Positions 43,496 to 53,116 are shown, numbered from the stretch's first letter. The stretch: 55,058 bases of DNA from Candidatus Binataceae bacterium (GCA_035294265.1 DATGLK010000068.1:1-55058); one strand, 5' to 3'. The notes: a model not told the origin generated them from the letters alone. Made by a program: numbers and translations.

Positions 43496-44491
43496 TCACC
43501 CCAGGCATTCCGGGGCGAACAGCTCTTCGGGAGCCCAGCGACGCTTGGATAAACCCTGCTCGGCATGATAGCGAAGATAGGTCTCGATCGCCTTGCGGTT
43601 CGGCTCCAGTCCGTAGGCCCACGGGTCGGCGCCCAAAAGTGCGTGGTTCTCCTCGACCAGCGCGGAAAGCCAGGGGACCATCACGAACGTGCCCATGAAG
43701 GTGTCAGCCGCACGGAACTCAGCCAGCGCGCGGGCCTTCGCCGCTTCGAAGGCCTGCATCAAGGCACGCGCGATCCAGCGGTTGGCTTCGTAAAGCTCGC
43801 GGCGGATTACTACCGTGTGCATGATGGGGAAAATCCCGGTGCGGCGAAACCAGTCGCGCTCCACCTCGCGATAGTTGGGAAAAAGGCGCGCGACGTTAGG
43901 CGCGCCGCGCACGAAGCTGGGGGGCAGCCAAGCCGAGAAGAGCGCGGCCACCTCACCCGTTTCCAGCATCCGATCGAGGCCCCGTCCGGGTGGCAGCGGT
44001 TCGATTCGCACGTCTGCGGGCGGTTCGAACGGCGCCCAGTCCGCGCGCCCATCGGGCTGATCGAGCCCGCCTACGACATGCGTCATGCTGCGCGCTGGTA
44101 CGCCATATTCGTCGGCAAGAATACCCTTGGCCCAGATACCGGCGTCGTGCCCGTAGCGATGCAGTTCACCCACCTTGGCTCCAATCAGGTCCTGCGGCTT
44201 TGCCACCCGCGCTTGGTTCACGAAGATCGCCGCATGGCGAAAGATGCGGTTGGGAAAGACCGGGATTGCGATAAAGGGCGCGCCGGTCAGCTCCAGCGTT
44301 CTTAAGTAATAAGTGAGGCCAAGTTCGGAGGCGTCATAGGCACGCTCGCGTACCATGCGCTCCATGATCGTGCCAACCTGCGGCGCGCTTTCCATCCGGA
44401 GCGCGATACCTTCGGGCTTCACGCTTCCATCAGCGAGCGCGCGCGTGCGGTCATAGGTCCAACACGCTAGCGTGAGCGGCAGATCGGCCAT
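43496..44491 (-). CDS. 4,5-dihydroxyphthalate decarboxylase-like protein
   Basis: The protein of 331 residues matches the family annotated as 4,5-dihydroxyphthalate decarboxylase, which has a periplasmic-binding-protein fold (NMT1/THI5-like). Typical segments are LTLACWTYDRTRALADG, YDASELGLTYYLRTLE and FRHAAIFVNQARVAKPQDLIG, plus GTFVMVPWLSALVEEN. The ATG at 44491 has AAAGGAG nine bases upstream. Whether it acts on phthalates or on other aromatics is unknown; no phthalate genes are adjacent. It is convergent with the selenoprotein gene. Confidence 0.85.
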   Translation of the reverse strand: MADLPLTLACWTYDRTRALADGSVKPEGIALRMESAPQVGTIMERMVRERAYDASELGLTYYLRTLELTGAPFIAIPVFPNRIFRHAAIFVNQARVAKPQDLIGAKVGELHRYGHDAGIWAKGILADEYGVPARSMTHVVGGLDQPDGRADWAPFEPPADVRIEPLPPGRGLDRMLETGEVAALFSAWLPPSFVRGAPNVARLFPNYREVERDWFRRTGIFPIMHTVVIRRELYEANRWIARALMQAFEAAKARALAEFRAADTFMGTFVMVPWLSALVEENHALLGADPWAYGLEPNRKAIETYLRYHAEQGLSKRRWAPEELFAPECLG

Positions 44492-44547
44492 CGGACCGTA
44501 CTCCTTTGATGCGTATATCACATTGCGAATTCGCGATAGTAGTGTTT

Positions 44548-45008
44548 TTATCGGGCTTGCGCTGGTTCATCCGGAACATGGAGACCGAAAGCGCGCCAGT
44601 CAGCAGCCGATTTGACGGTGCCGCCGGACGCGCCGTCCACGGTCAGAGCCAGGCCGCGGCTGTCGGGAACCGGAGTTTCGAGCGGCTTGCCGGGCGCCGG
44701 CAGCGTTACGACCACCGAAACTCCTGGCGTGGATGGCGCCGGCATCCCCGCGGCTTCGTTTTTTCTCGCATCAGAGCGATCACTTTGTAGCCGGTGGTCC
44801 CGTCGATTCCCAGCGTTGCGCCTTTCGTGGTGAGGACGTACCCCGGGGCGATGTCGGTGCCGTTAGCTGCGTCGGTGACGTGCAGAAATGCATTTGCGGC
44901 AGGGCTATGGAAGGGGTTGCCCGGCGTGGCGCCAGGGCGGTCGAAACCGACGCCCAGATAATATAACGGCGGATTGAGCGTGCACTTGCTGGGATCGGTG
45001 ATCGTCAG
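44548..45008 (-). pseudogene. Frameshifted remnant of an unknown protein (fragment C)
   Basis: On the minus strand the frame from about 45008 encodes natural-looking sequence (TITDPSKCTLNPPLYYLGVG, then FLHVTDAANGTDIAPGYVLT) with no start codon and a stop upstream. Near 44745 reading has to shift frame to continue (TPGVSVVVTLPAPGKPLETP) to a TAA at 44548. No family is recognised, but the texture suggests a phage structural or secreted protein. Confidence 0.45.
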
Positions 45009-45013
45009 CGTGG

Positions 45014-45501
45014 GTGCAATCCGTCACAGGACCGAGTACCACCGCGCCCGGTGATTGGCAGACCGAGCAGGGGTGCTGCAGCTTTCCTCAGTTGTCAGGC
45101 ACGCCGTTTTGCGGCGACACCTTTCTGGGACGCCGGAAATCGGCGAAATGGAAATCGATGCGCCCATGTCGCAATGGCCCCAGGGTTCCAACGATCCCAC
45201 GAGCAATCCCGTAAATCAGATTCCGACCGGCACCGCCATAAACGTGTTCATCGGCAACTCCAGCAACCCGGCGATAAGTTACAGTTTCAGCGCGATCGAG
45301 ACTCCGACTGCGGCGCCGACCCCGAGTGGGCCCACGCCGGAATATGTCCACTGGAACGACACCGGCGCGGGCGGCCACGTTTCCGCCAACGTCGGGCGGA
45401 TGCCGCTGAACTGCTACAACTACTTCTACCAGGGGCAATGCGGAGAGGTGGGTTTCGAGAAAATTGCGAATCCGCCCTCCGCTTGTGCCAATGCCAACTG
45501 A
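45014..45501 (+). pseudogene. Frameshifted remnant of an unknown protein (fragment B)
   Basis: Reading begins GDWQTEQGCCSFPQLSG and then must shift by one base near 45127, at CGDTFLG/TPEIGEME, to continue through GTAINVFIGNSSNPAISYSF to the stop at 45501. The shift indicates a broken gene. It lies opposite in direction to the neighbouring fragments. No family is recognised. Confidence 0.45.
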
Positions 45502-45508
45502 GTGAGCG

Positions 45509-45760
45509 CTAACAGCGGAGATGCGATTGGGCGTGTATGCGGCGCAATTCACCTTTCCTGAAAGACCCAGCGGTGCCGAGCGTCTGCGCATCGGTCTCCC
45601 ATCCGAAACTGTTCGGCGGTACGTAGATCAGCACCTTCGGCGTCGCGTCATTTGCCGGCAACGTGGCCGCGTCGAACAGCATGATGTAGGCGTTGCCGGT
45701 GGTGAGCCACGCGTGATGCCGTTTCACTACCCTGCGCCAAAAATGGTTCGACGCAGGACA
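45509..45760 (-). pseudogene. Remnant of an unknown protein (fragment A)
   Basis: The minus-strand frame reads HAWLTTGNAYIMLFDAATLP and VLIYVPPNSFGWETDAQTLG, which looks like genuine protein, then loses sense before the stop. There is no start codon of its own; it sits directly against the 3' end of tRNA-Glu. Function unknown. Confidence 0.4.
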
Positions 45761-45798
45761 AAAAGCGGACAATTTAGGGGGTTTAACGGGAAAAGCCT

Positions 45799-45876
45799 TG
45801 GCGTCCCCGACGGGATTCGAACCCGTGTTACCGACGTGAAAGGCCGGTGTCCTAGGCCGAGCTAGACGACGGGGAC
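45799..45876 (-). tRNA. tRNA-Glu (anticodon TTC), CCA encoded
   Basis: The minus-strand sequence folds as a cloverleaf. The acceptor stem is GTCCCCG paired with CGGGGAC, the anticodon stem CCGGC/GTCGG encloses CTTTCAC with anticodon TTC, and the T-loop is GGTTCGAAT. The discriminator G is followed by an encoded CCA (45799-45801). The 3' end faces the broken gene fragments at 44548-45760, which makes it a plausible integration site. Confidence 0.95.
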
Positions 45877-46130
45877 GCAAGGTGGGCGACGCGACACGGC
45901 GCAGCCGCGTCGGCGCAAACGTATCAGACCATCGCAACTTGGAGCAAGCTGGGTTTTGCCCACCTGCTGTCGGTGCAGTGCGACGCCGCCATCGCAACGG
46001 CTCATGGATGCGCTCAGCCAGCGCGCAAGCCGCCACGAATTCGCGACCGCTCGCGGGTCCCATGATGTGGTTGGCGCCCTTGAGTCGCCTTGGTTGTGAG
46101 ATCAGCCTCCGCCCGCTATCTTTCTTAGCG

Positions 46131-47117
46131 ATGTGGCAAGGACCGATTTTGATTGCCGGCGCGGGTGCGATCGGCTCGACGATCGGCACGCTGCTGCAAC
46201 TCGCCGGCGACCAGGTCACCTTGCTCGGCCGCGCTGCCCATCTCCAGGCGATCGATCGCGACGGCCTTCGACTCGAGGGGCTCTTCGGTAGCCATCGCGC
46301 CCATGGTTTCGCTCTGGTCGACAACCTCGATGCCTTGGCCGGCCGGCGCTTCAGTCTGATAATCCTGGCGGTCAAAAGCTACGATACCGCGGCTTTCGCC
46401 TCGCATCTTGGCGCATTGTTGGCCGAAGATGGAATCGTGGTGGCGGCACAAAACGGCCTGGGCAATCTCGAGCAGCTTGCCCGTTATCTTGGAGCCGGGC
46501 GCCTGCTGGGCGCGCGCGTAATCTTTGGCGCCGAACTGGCGCCGGCGCGGGTCCGGGTCACGGTCTTCGCCGAACCGGTGGCGCTGGGCCCTTCGCCCGA
46601 TTTGAGCGGCACGGCAAGCACGGCCCTGTATGCGAGCGCTCAGCGGTTGAGCGCGCATCTGACCCAGGCCGGTATCCCCAGCGAGGCCAGCACCGACATC
46701 CGACCCCTGTTGTGGACCAAGCTGTTCTACAATGCCGCGCTCAATCCGCTCGGCGCCCTCCTGCGCACCCATTACGGAGCGCTGGGCGCGGACCCAGCGC
46801 TGCGCCGAATCATGGATGGGGTTATCGAGGAGGCCTTTGCCGTTGCTCACCGGCTGGAAATCGCGTTGCCTTTCGCCAACGCCGACGCTTATCGCGAGGC
46901 CTTCTACGGCCGACTGGTCCCGATCACCTACGATCATCGCCCCTCGATGCTGGTCGATCTGGAACAGCGCGGACGCACCGAAATCGACGCCCTCAACGGA
47001 CGCATCGTAGCCCTGGGCGATGAGTTGGGGCTGGCGGTGGAAATCAATCGCACCCTCACCGACTTGATTAAGGCCTGCGAACGGCTGCGCCAAAGCGCAC
47101 GAGAGCATCGGCAATGA
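46131..47117 (+). CDS. panE: 2-dehydropantoate 2-reductase (ketopantoate reductase)
   Basis: The protein of 328 residues has the N-terminal NADP-binding motif GAGAIGSTIG, the block KSYDTAAFASHLG with NGLGNLEQL, and the C-terminal LWTKLFYNAALNPLGAL, all typical of ketopantoate reductases (ApbA/PanE family) making pantoate for coenzyme A. The ATG at 46131 is preferred; the frame from 45882 runs through the tRNA flank. Some family members act on other 2-oxo acids. It overlaps the next gene by four bases. Confidence 0.9.
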   Translation: MWQGPILIAGAGAIGSTIGTLLQLAGDQVTLLGRAAHLQAIDRDGLRLEGLFGSHRAHGFALVDNLDALAGRRFSLIILAVKSYDTAAFASHLGALLAEDGIVVAAQNGLGNLEQLARYLGAGRLLGARVIFGAELAPARVRVTVFAEPVALGPSPDLSGTASTALYASAQRLSAHLTQAGIPSEASTDIRPLLWTKLFYNAALNPLGALLRTHYGALGADPALRRIMDGVIEEAFAVAHRLEIALPFANADAYREAFYGRLVPITYDHRPSMLVDLEQRGRTEIDALNGRIVALGDELGLAVEINRTLTDLIKACERLRQSAREHRQ

Positions 47118-47584
47118 GTACAATTACGCTACGAGCAGCCAGCTTCGATGCGATCAAGGCGCAAGCCGAGCGCGAATACCCTAACGAATGCTGCGGCTTC
47201 GTGATCGGCAACGAACGGATCGAAGAAGTGCGGCCGATCCAAAACATTCAAGATCAAAAGCACGCCGAGGACCCTCAGGCCTTTCCGCGCGACGCGCGCA
47301 CCGCCTACCTGATGGAGCCGCGCCAACACCTCGCGGTGTTGCGCGAAGTGGACGACCGCGGCTTGGACGTGCGCTTGGTCTACCATTCCCATCCTGATCA
47401 CGACGCCTACTTCTCTCCCACTGACCGGCGCCAGGCCTGCTCCTTCACTCCCGACAGCCCCGACTATCCCGACACCGGCTATTTGGTAGTTTCGATCAAA
47501 CAGGGGAGATTCGCCCGCGCCGCGCTCTATACCTGGGACGAGGCAACCAAGGATTTTGTCGAAAGCGAGCTGAGGATGCGCTAG
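47114..47584 (+). CDS. JAMM-type (M67 family) metallopeptidase
   Basis: The protein of 156 residues carries the full JAMM zinc motif: Glu in NECCGFVIG near residue 26, then HSHP-x6-S-P-T-D (YHSHPDHDAYFSPTD) near 91-105. This is the Mec+-like bacterial branch that releases peptides or deconjugates ubiquitin-like carriers such as CysO or ThiS-type proteins. No such carrier gene is visible here. It overlaps panE by four bases. Confidence 0.9.
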   Translation: MSTITLRAASFDAIKAQAEREYPNECCGFVIGNERIEEVRPIQNIQDQKHAEDPQAFPRDARTAYLMEPRQHLAVLREVDDRGLDVRLVYHSHPDHDAYFSPTDRRQACSFTPDSPDYPDTGYLVVSIKQGRFARAALYTWDEATKDFVESELRMR

Positions 47585-47615
47585 CAAGGCACGATCGGGC
47601 GACCTGGCGAGGGCG

Positions 47616-48767
47616 ATGATTGGGGTAAATTCACAGCGGCTCAAACATCTGTTGTTGGAGCTGGTACAGATCGATTCGCTCTCCCGCCACGAGGGCGAAT
47701 GCGCCGAGCGTCTGCGAAAAGAATTGGAGCCGTTGGGGGCACAGTGCTGCTTCGATAGCGCGGGCACCAAGGTCGGCGGCGAGGTCGGCAACCTAATCGC
47801 CCATTTTCCCGGTACGCGGCCCGCCGCCGCCCCGCTGCTGCTGTGTTCCCACATGGACACAGTCAGCCCCGGCCAGGGCGTGCGGCCGATCGTGGAGGGC
47901 GACATCATTCGCAGCGACGGCCGCACAGTTTTGGGCGGCGATGACAAGTCGGGCTGCGCGATCATTTGCGAAGTCCTCCATCGGCTGCACGAAGCCCAGG
48001 TGCCTTATGGGCCCATCGATGCGGTCTTCACGATCTGCGAGGAGGTGGGCCTGCAAGGCGCCAAGCATCTGGATTTGAACCTGGTCGCAGCGCGCGAGGG
48101 GCTGGTGTTCGACAGCGACGCGCCCGGCTTTCTGTTCGTGCGCGGTCCCGCCAGCCAAACCTTGGAATTCGTGGTCCATGGCTTGGAGGCGCACGCCGGA
48201 ATGGCCCCGGAGCGAGGTCTATCCGCCATCCAGGTCGCCGCCCAGGCGATTGCCGCGATGCGCCTGGGACGAATCGACGAGGAAACCACGGCCAACCTTG
48301 GAATTATCCACGGCGGCCGCGCGCTCAATATCATCCCCAATCGGGTGGTCGTGCGCGGCGAAGCGCGCTCGCGCGATCCGGCCAAGCTCAGCGCCCAGGT
48401 CCAGCATATGGTCGATTGTTTTCGCCAAGCCGTGGCGCACGCCCACCTGACTCTGGAGGGGCAACGCTTCGAGGCCCGCTTGAATCACCGCGCCGACAGC
48501 CAGTACCAGGCGATGAACGTGAGCGAGGACGCGCCGATCGTGCGCAAGGTGCTGGAGGCTGCACGGCGCGCCGGGCGGCTGGTCGAGCCCGGCGCGTGTG
48601 GCGGCGGTTGCGACGCCAATGTCCTCAATCAGCGCGGCTTGGTGGTGGCCAACCTCGGCACCGGCATGCGCGACATCCACACCGTGCGCGAATGGCTGGA
48701 CGTCAAGGACATGATTGCCGCCGCCGAGGTCACCTTGGAGCTAGTGCAGGTTCAGGCCGAGAGCTGA
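47616..48767 (+). CDS. M20-family aminopeptidase (peptidase T-like)
   Basis: The protein of 383 residues has the metal-binding motifs CSHMDTV, GGDDKSGCA and the catalytic EEVGLQGAK, plus the dimerisation-domain HAGMAPERG. This is the PepT-like branch of M20 peptidases. It follows the JAMM gene by 31 bases, so the three genes form an operon. Its product may trim small peptides after the JAMM protease; this is inference. Confidence 0.9.
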   Translation: MIGVNSQRLKHLLLELVQIDSLSRHEGECAERLRKELEPLGAQCCFDSAGTKVGGEVGNLIAHFPGTRPAAAPLLLCSHMDTVSPGQGVRPIVEGDIIRSDGRTVLGGDDKSGCAIICEVLHRLHEAQVPYGPIDAVFTICEEVGLQGAKHLDLNLVAAREGLVFDSDAPGFLFVRGPASQTLEFVVHGLEAHAGMAPERGLSAIQVAAQAIAAMRLGRIDEETTANLGIIHGGRALNIIPNRVVVRGEARSRDPAKLSAQVQHMVDCFRQAVAHAHLTLEGQRFEARLNHRADSQYQAMNVSEDAPIVRKVLEAARRAGRLVEPGACGGGCDANVLNQRGLVVANLGTGMRDIHTVREWLDVKDMIAAAEVTLELVQVQAES

Positions 48768-48848
48768 GAGTAGGCTCGGCCCGTCCATTCACTTACCCAC
48801 GCGCCGATCGCTCGCACCTGCAGGGCCCGGGTGACCGAGCCCCGCTCG

Positions 48849-50216
48849 CTAATCGGCGTGCTTGCGCAGAAAAGTGGGTATATCCAGCGAATCCTCATTC
48901 TCCAGTAACTGGTTGGGCTCCAGCTTCATCGGCGCAGTCCCAAAGCCAGCCTCCTCCGCCCGCCGCTTGAAAGTCGGGATATCCAGGCTGTCGTCAACCA
49001 GCAAGCCCAGCTTGCGCACCGGCTTGCTAGGAAACACCTTAACCGGCGAAGTGGGCGCCGGAGTGGTTAGCGTCTCGCTCCCATCGATCGGCGCGGTAGC
49101 CGCCGATTGCACCGGCGCGGTAATCGGAGCATGCGGCAGCGGAGTCGAAATCGGCGTACGCGTCAGCCCCGGCACACTGCCCAACGGTCCGGAGTGACGG
49201 CCGCTGGAAGCCTGATGGATAGCCGTGGCCATCGTCGGCTTGGGCGCATAGCGCGTCTCCAGGTCGCCGAAGCCGGTGGCAATGACGGTCACCCGGATTT
49301 CATCGCTGAGTGAGTCGTCGATCACCGCGCCAAAGATGATGTTGGCGTCCTCGTGCGCCTCTTCCTGGATCAGGCTGGCAGCCTCGTTCACCTCGTAAAG
49401 CGACAGATCGCTGCCGCCGGTCACGTTGATGAGCAAACCGCGCGCCCCCTTGATCGACAGGTCCTCCAGCAGCGGGCTGGAGATGGCGCGCTGGGCGGCC
49501 TCGACCGCGCGATTTTCGCCCGAGGCCGTCGCCGCTCCCATCATCGCCAAACCCATCTCAGCCATAATCGAGCGCACGTCGGCGAAGTCCAGATTGATTA
49601 GGCCGTGGACGGTTACCAGTTCGGAGATTCCGCGTACCGCCTGCAGCAGTACTTCGTCGGCGCGCTGAAAGGCTTCACGCAACGGGGTATTGCGACTGGC
49701 CACGGAGAGTAGGCGTTGGTTGGGAATGGTAATTAAGGTATCGACCGCGGCCTTGAGTTCACGCAACCCATCCTCGGCCTGGGTCATCCGCTTGCGCCCC
49801 TCGAACTGAAAGGGCTTGGTTACCACCCCCACCGTGAGCGCACCCGCTTCGCGCGCCAGGCGCGCGATCACCGGCGCCGAACCGGTACCAGTCCCGCCGC
49901 CCATGCCAGCGGTGACGAAAACCATTTCGGCCCCGGTCAAGGCCTCGCGCAAGCGTTCCTCGTCCTCCAGAGCGGCCTTGCGCCCGATTTCGGGATTACC
50001 GCCGGTGCCGCGCCCGCGGGTAAGCTGCTGACCCACCTGCATCCGCATCGGGGCCACGTTGTTCTGCAGGGCTTGAATGTCGGTGTTCACCGAGATGAAC
50101 TCGACATTGCGCAGCCCGGCCTGAATCATGTGATTGACCGCATTACCACCACATCCCCCCGCGCCAATAACTTTGATGCGGGCGCCCGGGTCGGGCGTTT
50201 CCACCAACTCGATCAT
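48849..50216 (-). CDS. ftsZ: Cell division protein FtsZ
   Basis: FtsZ is the tubulin-like GTPase that forms the Z-ring. The GTP motif [20 protein letters not shown] and NLDFADV are typical. The C-terminal tail has two copies of a DSLDIPTF peptide: one in [18 protein letters not shown] and one at the very end ([15 protein letters not shown]), where the normal single FtsA/ZipA-binding peptide lies. They are about 40 residues apart. The start has GAGGAGG about seven bases upstream. Length is 455 residues. Confidence 0.97.
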   Translation of the reverse strand: MIELVETPDPGARIKVIGAGGCGGNAVNHMIQAGLRNVEFISVNTDIQALQNNVAPMRMQVGQQLTRGRGTGGNPEIGRKAALEDEERLREALTGAEMVFVTAGMGGGTGTGSAPVIARLAREAGALTVGVVTKPFQFEGRKRMTQAEDGLRELKAAVDTLITIPNQRLLSVASRNTPLREAFQRADEVLLQAVRGISELVTVHGLINLDFADVRSIMAEMGLAMMGAATASGENRAVEAAQRAISSPLLEDLSIKGARGLLINVTGGSDLSLYEVNEAASLIQEEAHEDANIIFGAVIDDSLSDEIRVTVIATGFGDLETRYAPKPTMATAIHQASSGRHSGPLGSVPGLTRTPISTPLPHAPITAPVQSAATAPIDGSETLTTPAPTSPVKVFPSKPVRKLGLLVDDSLDIPTFKRRAEEAGFGTAPMKLEPNQLLENEDSLDIPTFLRKHAD

Positions 50217-50286
50217 CGCTAATCCTCCTCAGCCGCTCCTCGTCGACGATGACGCCACGCGCAGGGCGCGCGCAGGCCCGCCAAAG

Positions 50287-51498
50287 TTAAAAAAAATCCC
50301 GCACCCAGCCACTGACTCGCGAGCGCAGCTTGCTCCAAGAGCGCAAGCGCGTGGCCGCGCTGGCAGAGTTGCTCCGCCCCGCTAGCAGCAAGCCGGCGGC
50401 GGTCGCATACATCGGTTTCATCAGCTCCTCGGGCATCCCTTTGAGATTGACCGGCAGGCCGCGGCGCACCGGAAGCTCGAACACCCGTTCGGCTAACTCC
50501 TGGGTCCCCTCCAGCAACGAGCTGCCACCCACCAGCACCAAACCCGAAGCGAGCGCCTCCGCCACCCCCGAGCGGATTAACTCGCGCTGCACCATCACGA
50601 AAATTTCTTCCATTCGGGGTTCGAGGATCTCTCCGAGCAGCCGGCGTGCCAGACTGCGCGGCTCGCGCCCGCCCACCCCAGGCACGCGCACCATTTCGTC
50701 GCTACCCACCACCTGATTGGTAGCCACGCCATAGCTGGTTTTAAGCTTCTCGGCGTCGGCCAGAGCGGTGCGCAGGCCGGCCGCCAAGTCACCGGTCAAA
50801 TGATTGCCGCCCAGCGGCAGTACCGCAGTGTGCATCACTGCACCAGCGTGATACACGATGATGTCGGTAGTGCCGCCGCCGATATCCACCAGCGCCACCC
50901 CCAACTCGCGCTCCTCAGGAAAGAGCGCCGACTCAGCCGACGCCAGCGGCTCCAGCACCAGCTCGGAGACGCTGACGCCAGCGCGCTCGCAGCACTTGAC
51001 CAGATTTTGCGCATACCCCTGGGCTGTGGTCACGATATGGATGCGCGCTTCCAGCCGTACGCCCGCCATCCCCACCGGATCTCGCACGCCGTCCTGATCG
51101 TCGACCGCGAATTGTTGCGGCAGCACGTGCAAGACCTGCCGATCCAGCGGGATGGCGACCGCGCGCGCGGCTTCGATCACGCGTTCGACGTCACGCGGGC
51201 CGACTTCGCCACCGCGCACCGCCACGATCCCGTGGCTGTTAAAACCCTTGATGTGCGAGCCCGCGATGCCCACCAAGGAAGCACCAATCTTCACGCCAGC
51301 GCTGCGCTCGGCCTCGTTGAGCGCAGCGCGCAAGGCTTCCACGGTGGCCTCGATATTGACCACCACCCCTTTGCGCAACCCGCTGCACGGCGCCACCCCG
51401 TAGCCCAGCAGAGCCAGGTCGGAGTCGTCGGAGGCTTCGGCCACCAGCGCGCACACCTTGCTGGTGCCGATATCGAAAGCGCTCAGAATGTTTCTCAT
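50287..51498 (-). CDS. ftsA: Cell division protein FtsA
   Basis: FtsA is the actin-like membrane tether of FtsZ. Motifs include FDIGTSKVCALVAE, VDIGGGTTDIIVY and VLVGGSSLLEG. The last residues (LRSRVSGWVRDFF) form the amphipathic membrane-targeting helix. Length is 403. It overlaps ftsQ by four bases and precedes ftsZ by 70 bases. Confidence 0.97.
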   Translation of the reverse strand: MRNILSAFDIGTSKVCALVAEASDDSDLALLGYGVAPCSGLRKGVVVNIEATVEALRAALNEAERSAGVKIGASLVGIAGSHIKGFNSHGIVAVRGGEVGPRDVERVIEAARAVAIPLDRQVLHVLPQQFAVDDQDGVRDPVGMAGVRLEARIHIVTTAQGYAQNLVKCCERAGVSVSELVLEPLASAESALFPEERELGVALVDIGGGTTDIIVYHAGAVMHTAVLPLGGNHLTGDLAAGLRTALADAEKLKTSYGVATNQVVGSDEMVRVPGVGGREPRSLARRLLGEILEPRMEEIFVMVQRELIRSGVAEALASGLVLVGGSSLLEGTQELAERVFELPVRRGLPVNLKGMPEELMKPMYATAAGLLLAGRSNSASAATRLRSWSKLRSRVSGWVRDFF

Positions 51499-52178
51499 CG
51501 CGAGGCCATCTCCCCATTGTTCGGCCGGCGGAAAGACGCCTGATTATGCAGAGCCTGCAAGGCAACCGGCAGCGGTTGGCGCAGGCGCAATACCGCCTGA
51601 CCGCTGACTGTCAGGTCCATAGCCGCGACCAGATCCTGGCGGGCGCGCCAGCGGGTCAGAATGGCGGCCGCGCGGGTCAACTCCAGACTCCCTCGATCCA
51701 CATCCACCGTAACCGCAGTATGGGTTTGTTCCAAAAACAGGGTCGCCGTGCCGTCGTTTTCCACTTTCATCTCGGATACCAACTCCGACCATAACGCTTC
51801 AGCGCGCACCAACAGGCTGGCGTATTCCAGCAACTGCGAAGCCCGTGCGTAATCCAGGCCGCTGCCGCTGAGCACCGGCAAATCCCCGGCCGCACGCGCT
51901 GAGATAGGGCCGCTGAGCGAACCATCACCCGCCAACAGATAAAGCCCGTCCGAGCGCTCCACGGTCGCGATCGCTCCGCCGCCGCCAGCAAACGGGGCCA
52001 ATTGACGCGAGGCATGGCGCAAGCGGCGAACCAGCGCCAAGCCGCCGTGACGACCGGTCACGCCGATCCCGGCCACCACGCCCAGAGCGAAGAAGGCGCA
52101 CAGCACGATGCCGCCCAACCGGCCGCTCCAATCCGCCGCGGGTCGGCTCTTTTGCCTGCCTGCCGCCACTCTGCTCAT
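51495..52178 (-). CDS. ftsQ: FtsQ-like cell division protein, short form without clear POTRA domain
   Basis: The position between murB and ftsA, a single N-terminal membrane segment (GIVLCAFFALGVVAGIGV) and a C-terminal FtsQ-type beta domain (GLYLLAGDGSLSGP, LPVLSG, VAAMDLTVSGQAVLRL) identify it as FtsQ. Between membrane segment and beta domain there are only about 35 residues and no sequence like the POTRA domain (PWV... and the basic RxxP signature). With 227 residues it is shorter than typical FtsQ. The ATG at 52178 overlaps the murB stop (TGATG). Confidence 0.85.
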   Translation of the reverse strand: MSRVAAGRQKSRPAADWSGRLGGIVLCAFFALGVVAGIGVTGRHGGLALVRRLRHASRQLAPFAGGGGAIATVERSDGLYLLAGDGSLSGPISARAAGDLPVLSGSGLDYARASQLLEYASLLVRAEALWSELVSEMKVENDGTATLFLEQTHTAVTVDVDRGSLELTRAAAILTRWRARQDLVAAMDLTVSGQAVLRLRQPLPVALQALHNQASFRRPNNGEMASR

Positions 52179-53116
52179 CAAGCCTCGCCCATCCCAAGCA
52201 CCGAGGTCTGTTCCTGCCACTCGCCCACCATCCGCAGCTCGGGCTCCAGGCGAACTCCGGTCTGGTCTTCAACTCGCCGGCGCGCCAATTCGATCAGGGC
52301 GCGCACGTGGGCCGCACGCGCACCGCCCAAGTTAACGATAAAATTCGCATGCTGCTCGGAAAAGGCGGCCGCGCCGACCCGCTGTCCTTTAAGCCCGCAT
52401 TGATCGAGCAGGCGCGCGGCAAAACCGCCAGGAGGATTTTTAAACACCGAGCCGGCATTGGGTAGTCCTTGCGGCTGATGGCGCGCGCGCCGCGCCTTGA
52501 GTTCCGCCACCCGCGCCCTGAGCGCGCCGGCGTCGCCGGGCTCCAGCTGGAAGTCCACCCGGGCGACGATAAAGCCCTCGGGCAGCGCACTATGTCGATA
52601 ACCAAAGGCGATTTCCGCGGGCTGCAATCGGCAGCGCCGGCCCTCGCGATCGACCCCCTCAACCGCGGCCACCGTACGCGCCAGCTCGCCGCCGAAAGCG
52701 CCAGCATTCATGATTAAGGCGCCGCCTACGCTACCCGGGATGCCTTCGCCGAATTCCAATCCGGCTAGCCCGCGCGCCACCACCGTCGCCACTAGCATGC
52801 CGAAGGGCACCGCGGCTCCGGCGCGCACACGGCTGCCCTCCACCGCGATCTCGCCGAAGCCCGGTCCCAGGCGCAGCACCAGTCCGCGAATGCCGCGGTC
52901 GCTGATTAGCAAGTTGGTGCCCGCACCCAACACGAAGAGCGGGCTTTCGCAGCGACGCGCCGCGCTCACTGCCAGCGCCAATTCGTCTTCGTCGGCGACT
53001 TCCAGAAGCAGATCGGCCGGACCGCCGATGCGAAAGGAGGTCAGCTCTGCCAGCACGCACTCCCGGCGCAGTCGCGCGGCGAAGTGGCCGGCCAATTGCC
53101 GCTCAAGCGCGCTCAT
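52178..53116 (-). CDS. murB: UDP-N-acetylenolpyruvoylglucosamine reductase
   Basis: MurB reduces the enolpyruvyl group with NADPH and FAD. The FAD block RIGGPADLLLEV, LGAGTNLLISDRG, GIPGSVGGALIMNAGAFGGE and catalytic serine region NAGSVFKNPP are visible, with the final Glu in RLEPELRMVGEW. The ATG at 53116 gives 312 residues, as in type II enzymes; the frame from 53194 is rejected. It overlaps murC by 14 bases. Confidence 0.96.
   Translation of the reverse strand: MSALERQLAGHFAARLRRECVLAELTSFRIGGPADLLLEVADEDELALAVSAARRCESPLFVLGAGTNLLISDRGIRGLVLRLGPGFGEIAVEGSRVRAGAAVPFGMLVATVVARGLAGLEFGEGIPGSVGGALIMNAGAFGGELARTVAAVEGVDREGRRCRLQPAEIAFGYRHSALPEGFIVARVDFQLEPGDAGALRARVAELKARRARHQPQGLPNAGSVFKNPPGGFAARLLDQCGLKGQRVGAAAFSEQHANFIVNLGGARAAHVRALIELARRRVEDQTGVRLEPELRMVGEWQEQTSVLGMGEA

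Noticed and set aside
45088-45591. 167-residue minus-strand open frame
   Set aside because: Arg-rich, with no start context or family sequence. The plus-strand fragment in the same place looks more like real protein.
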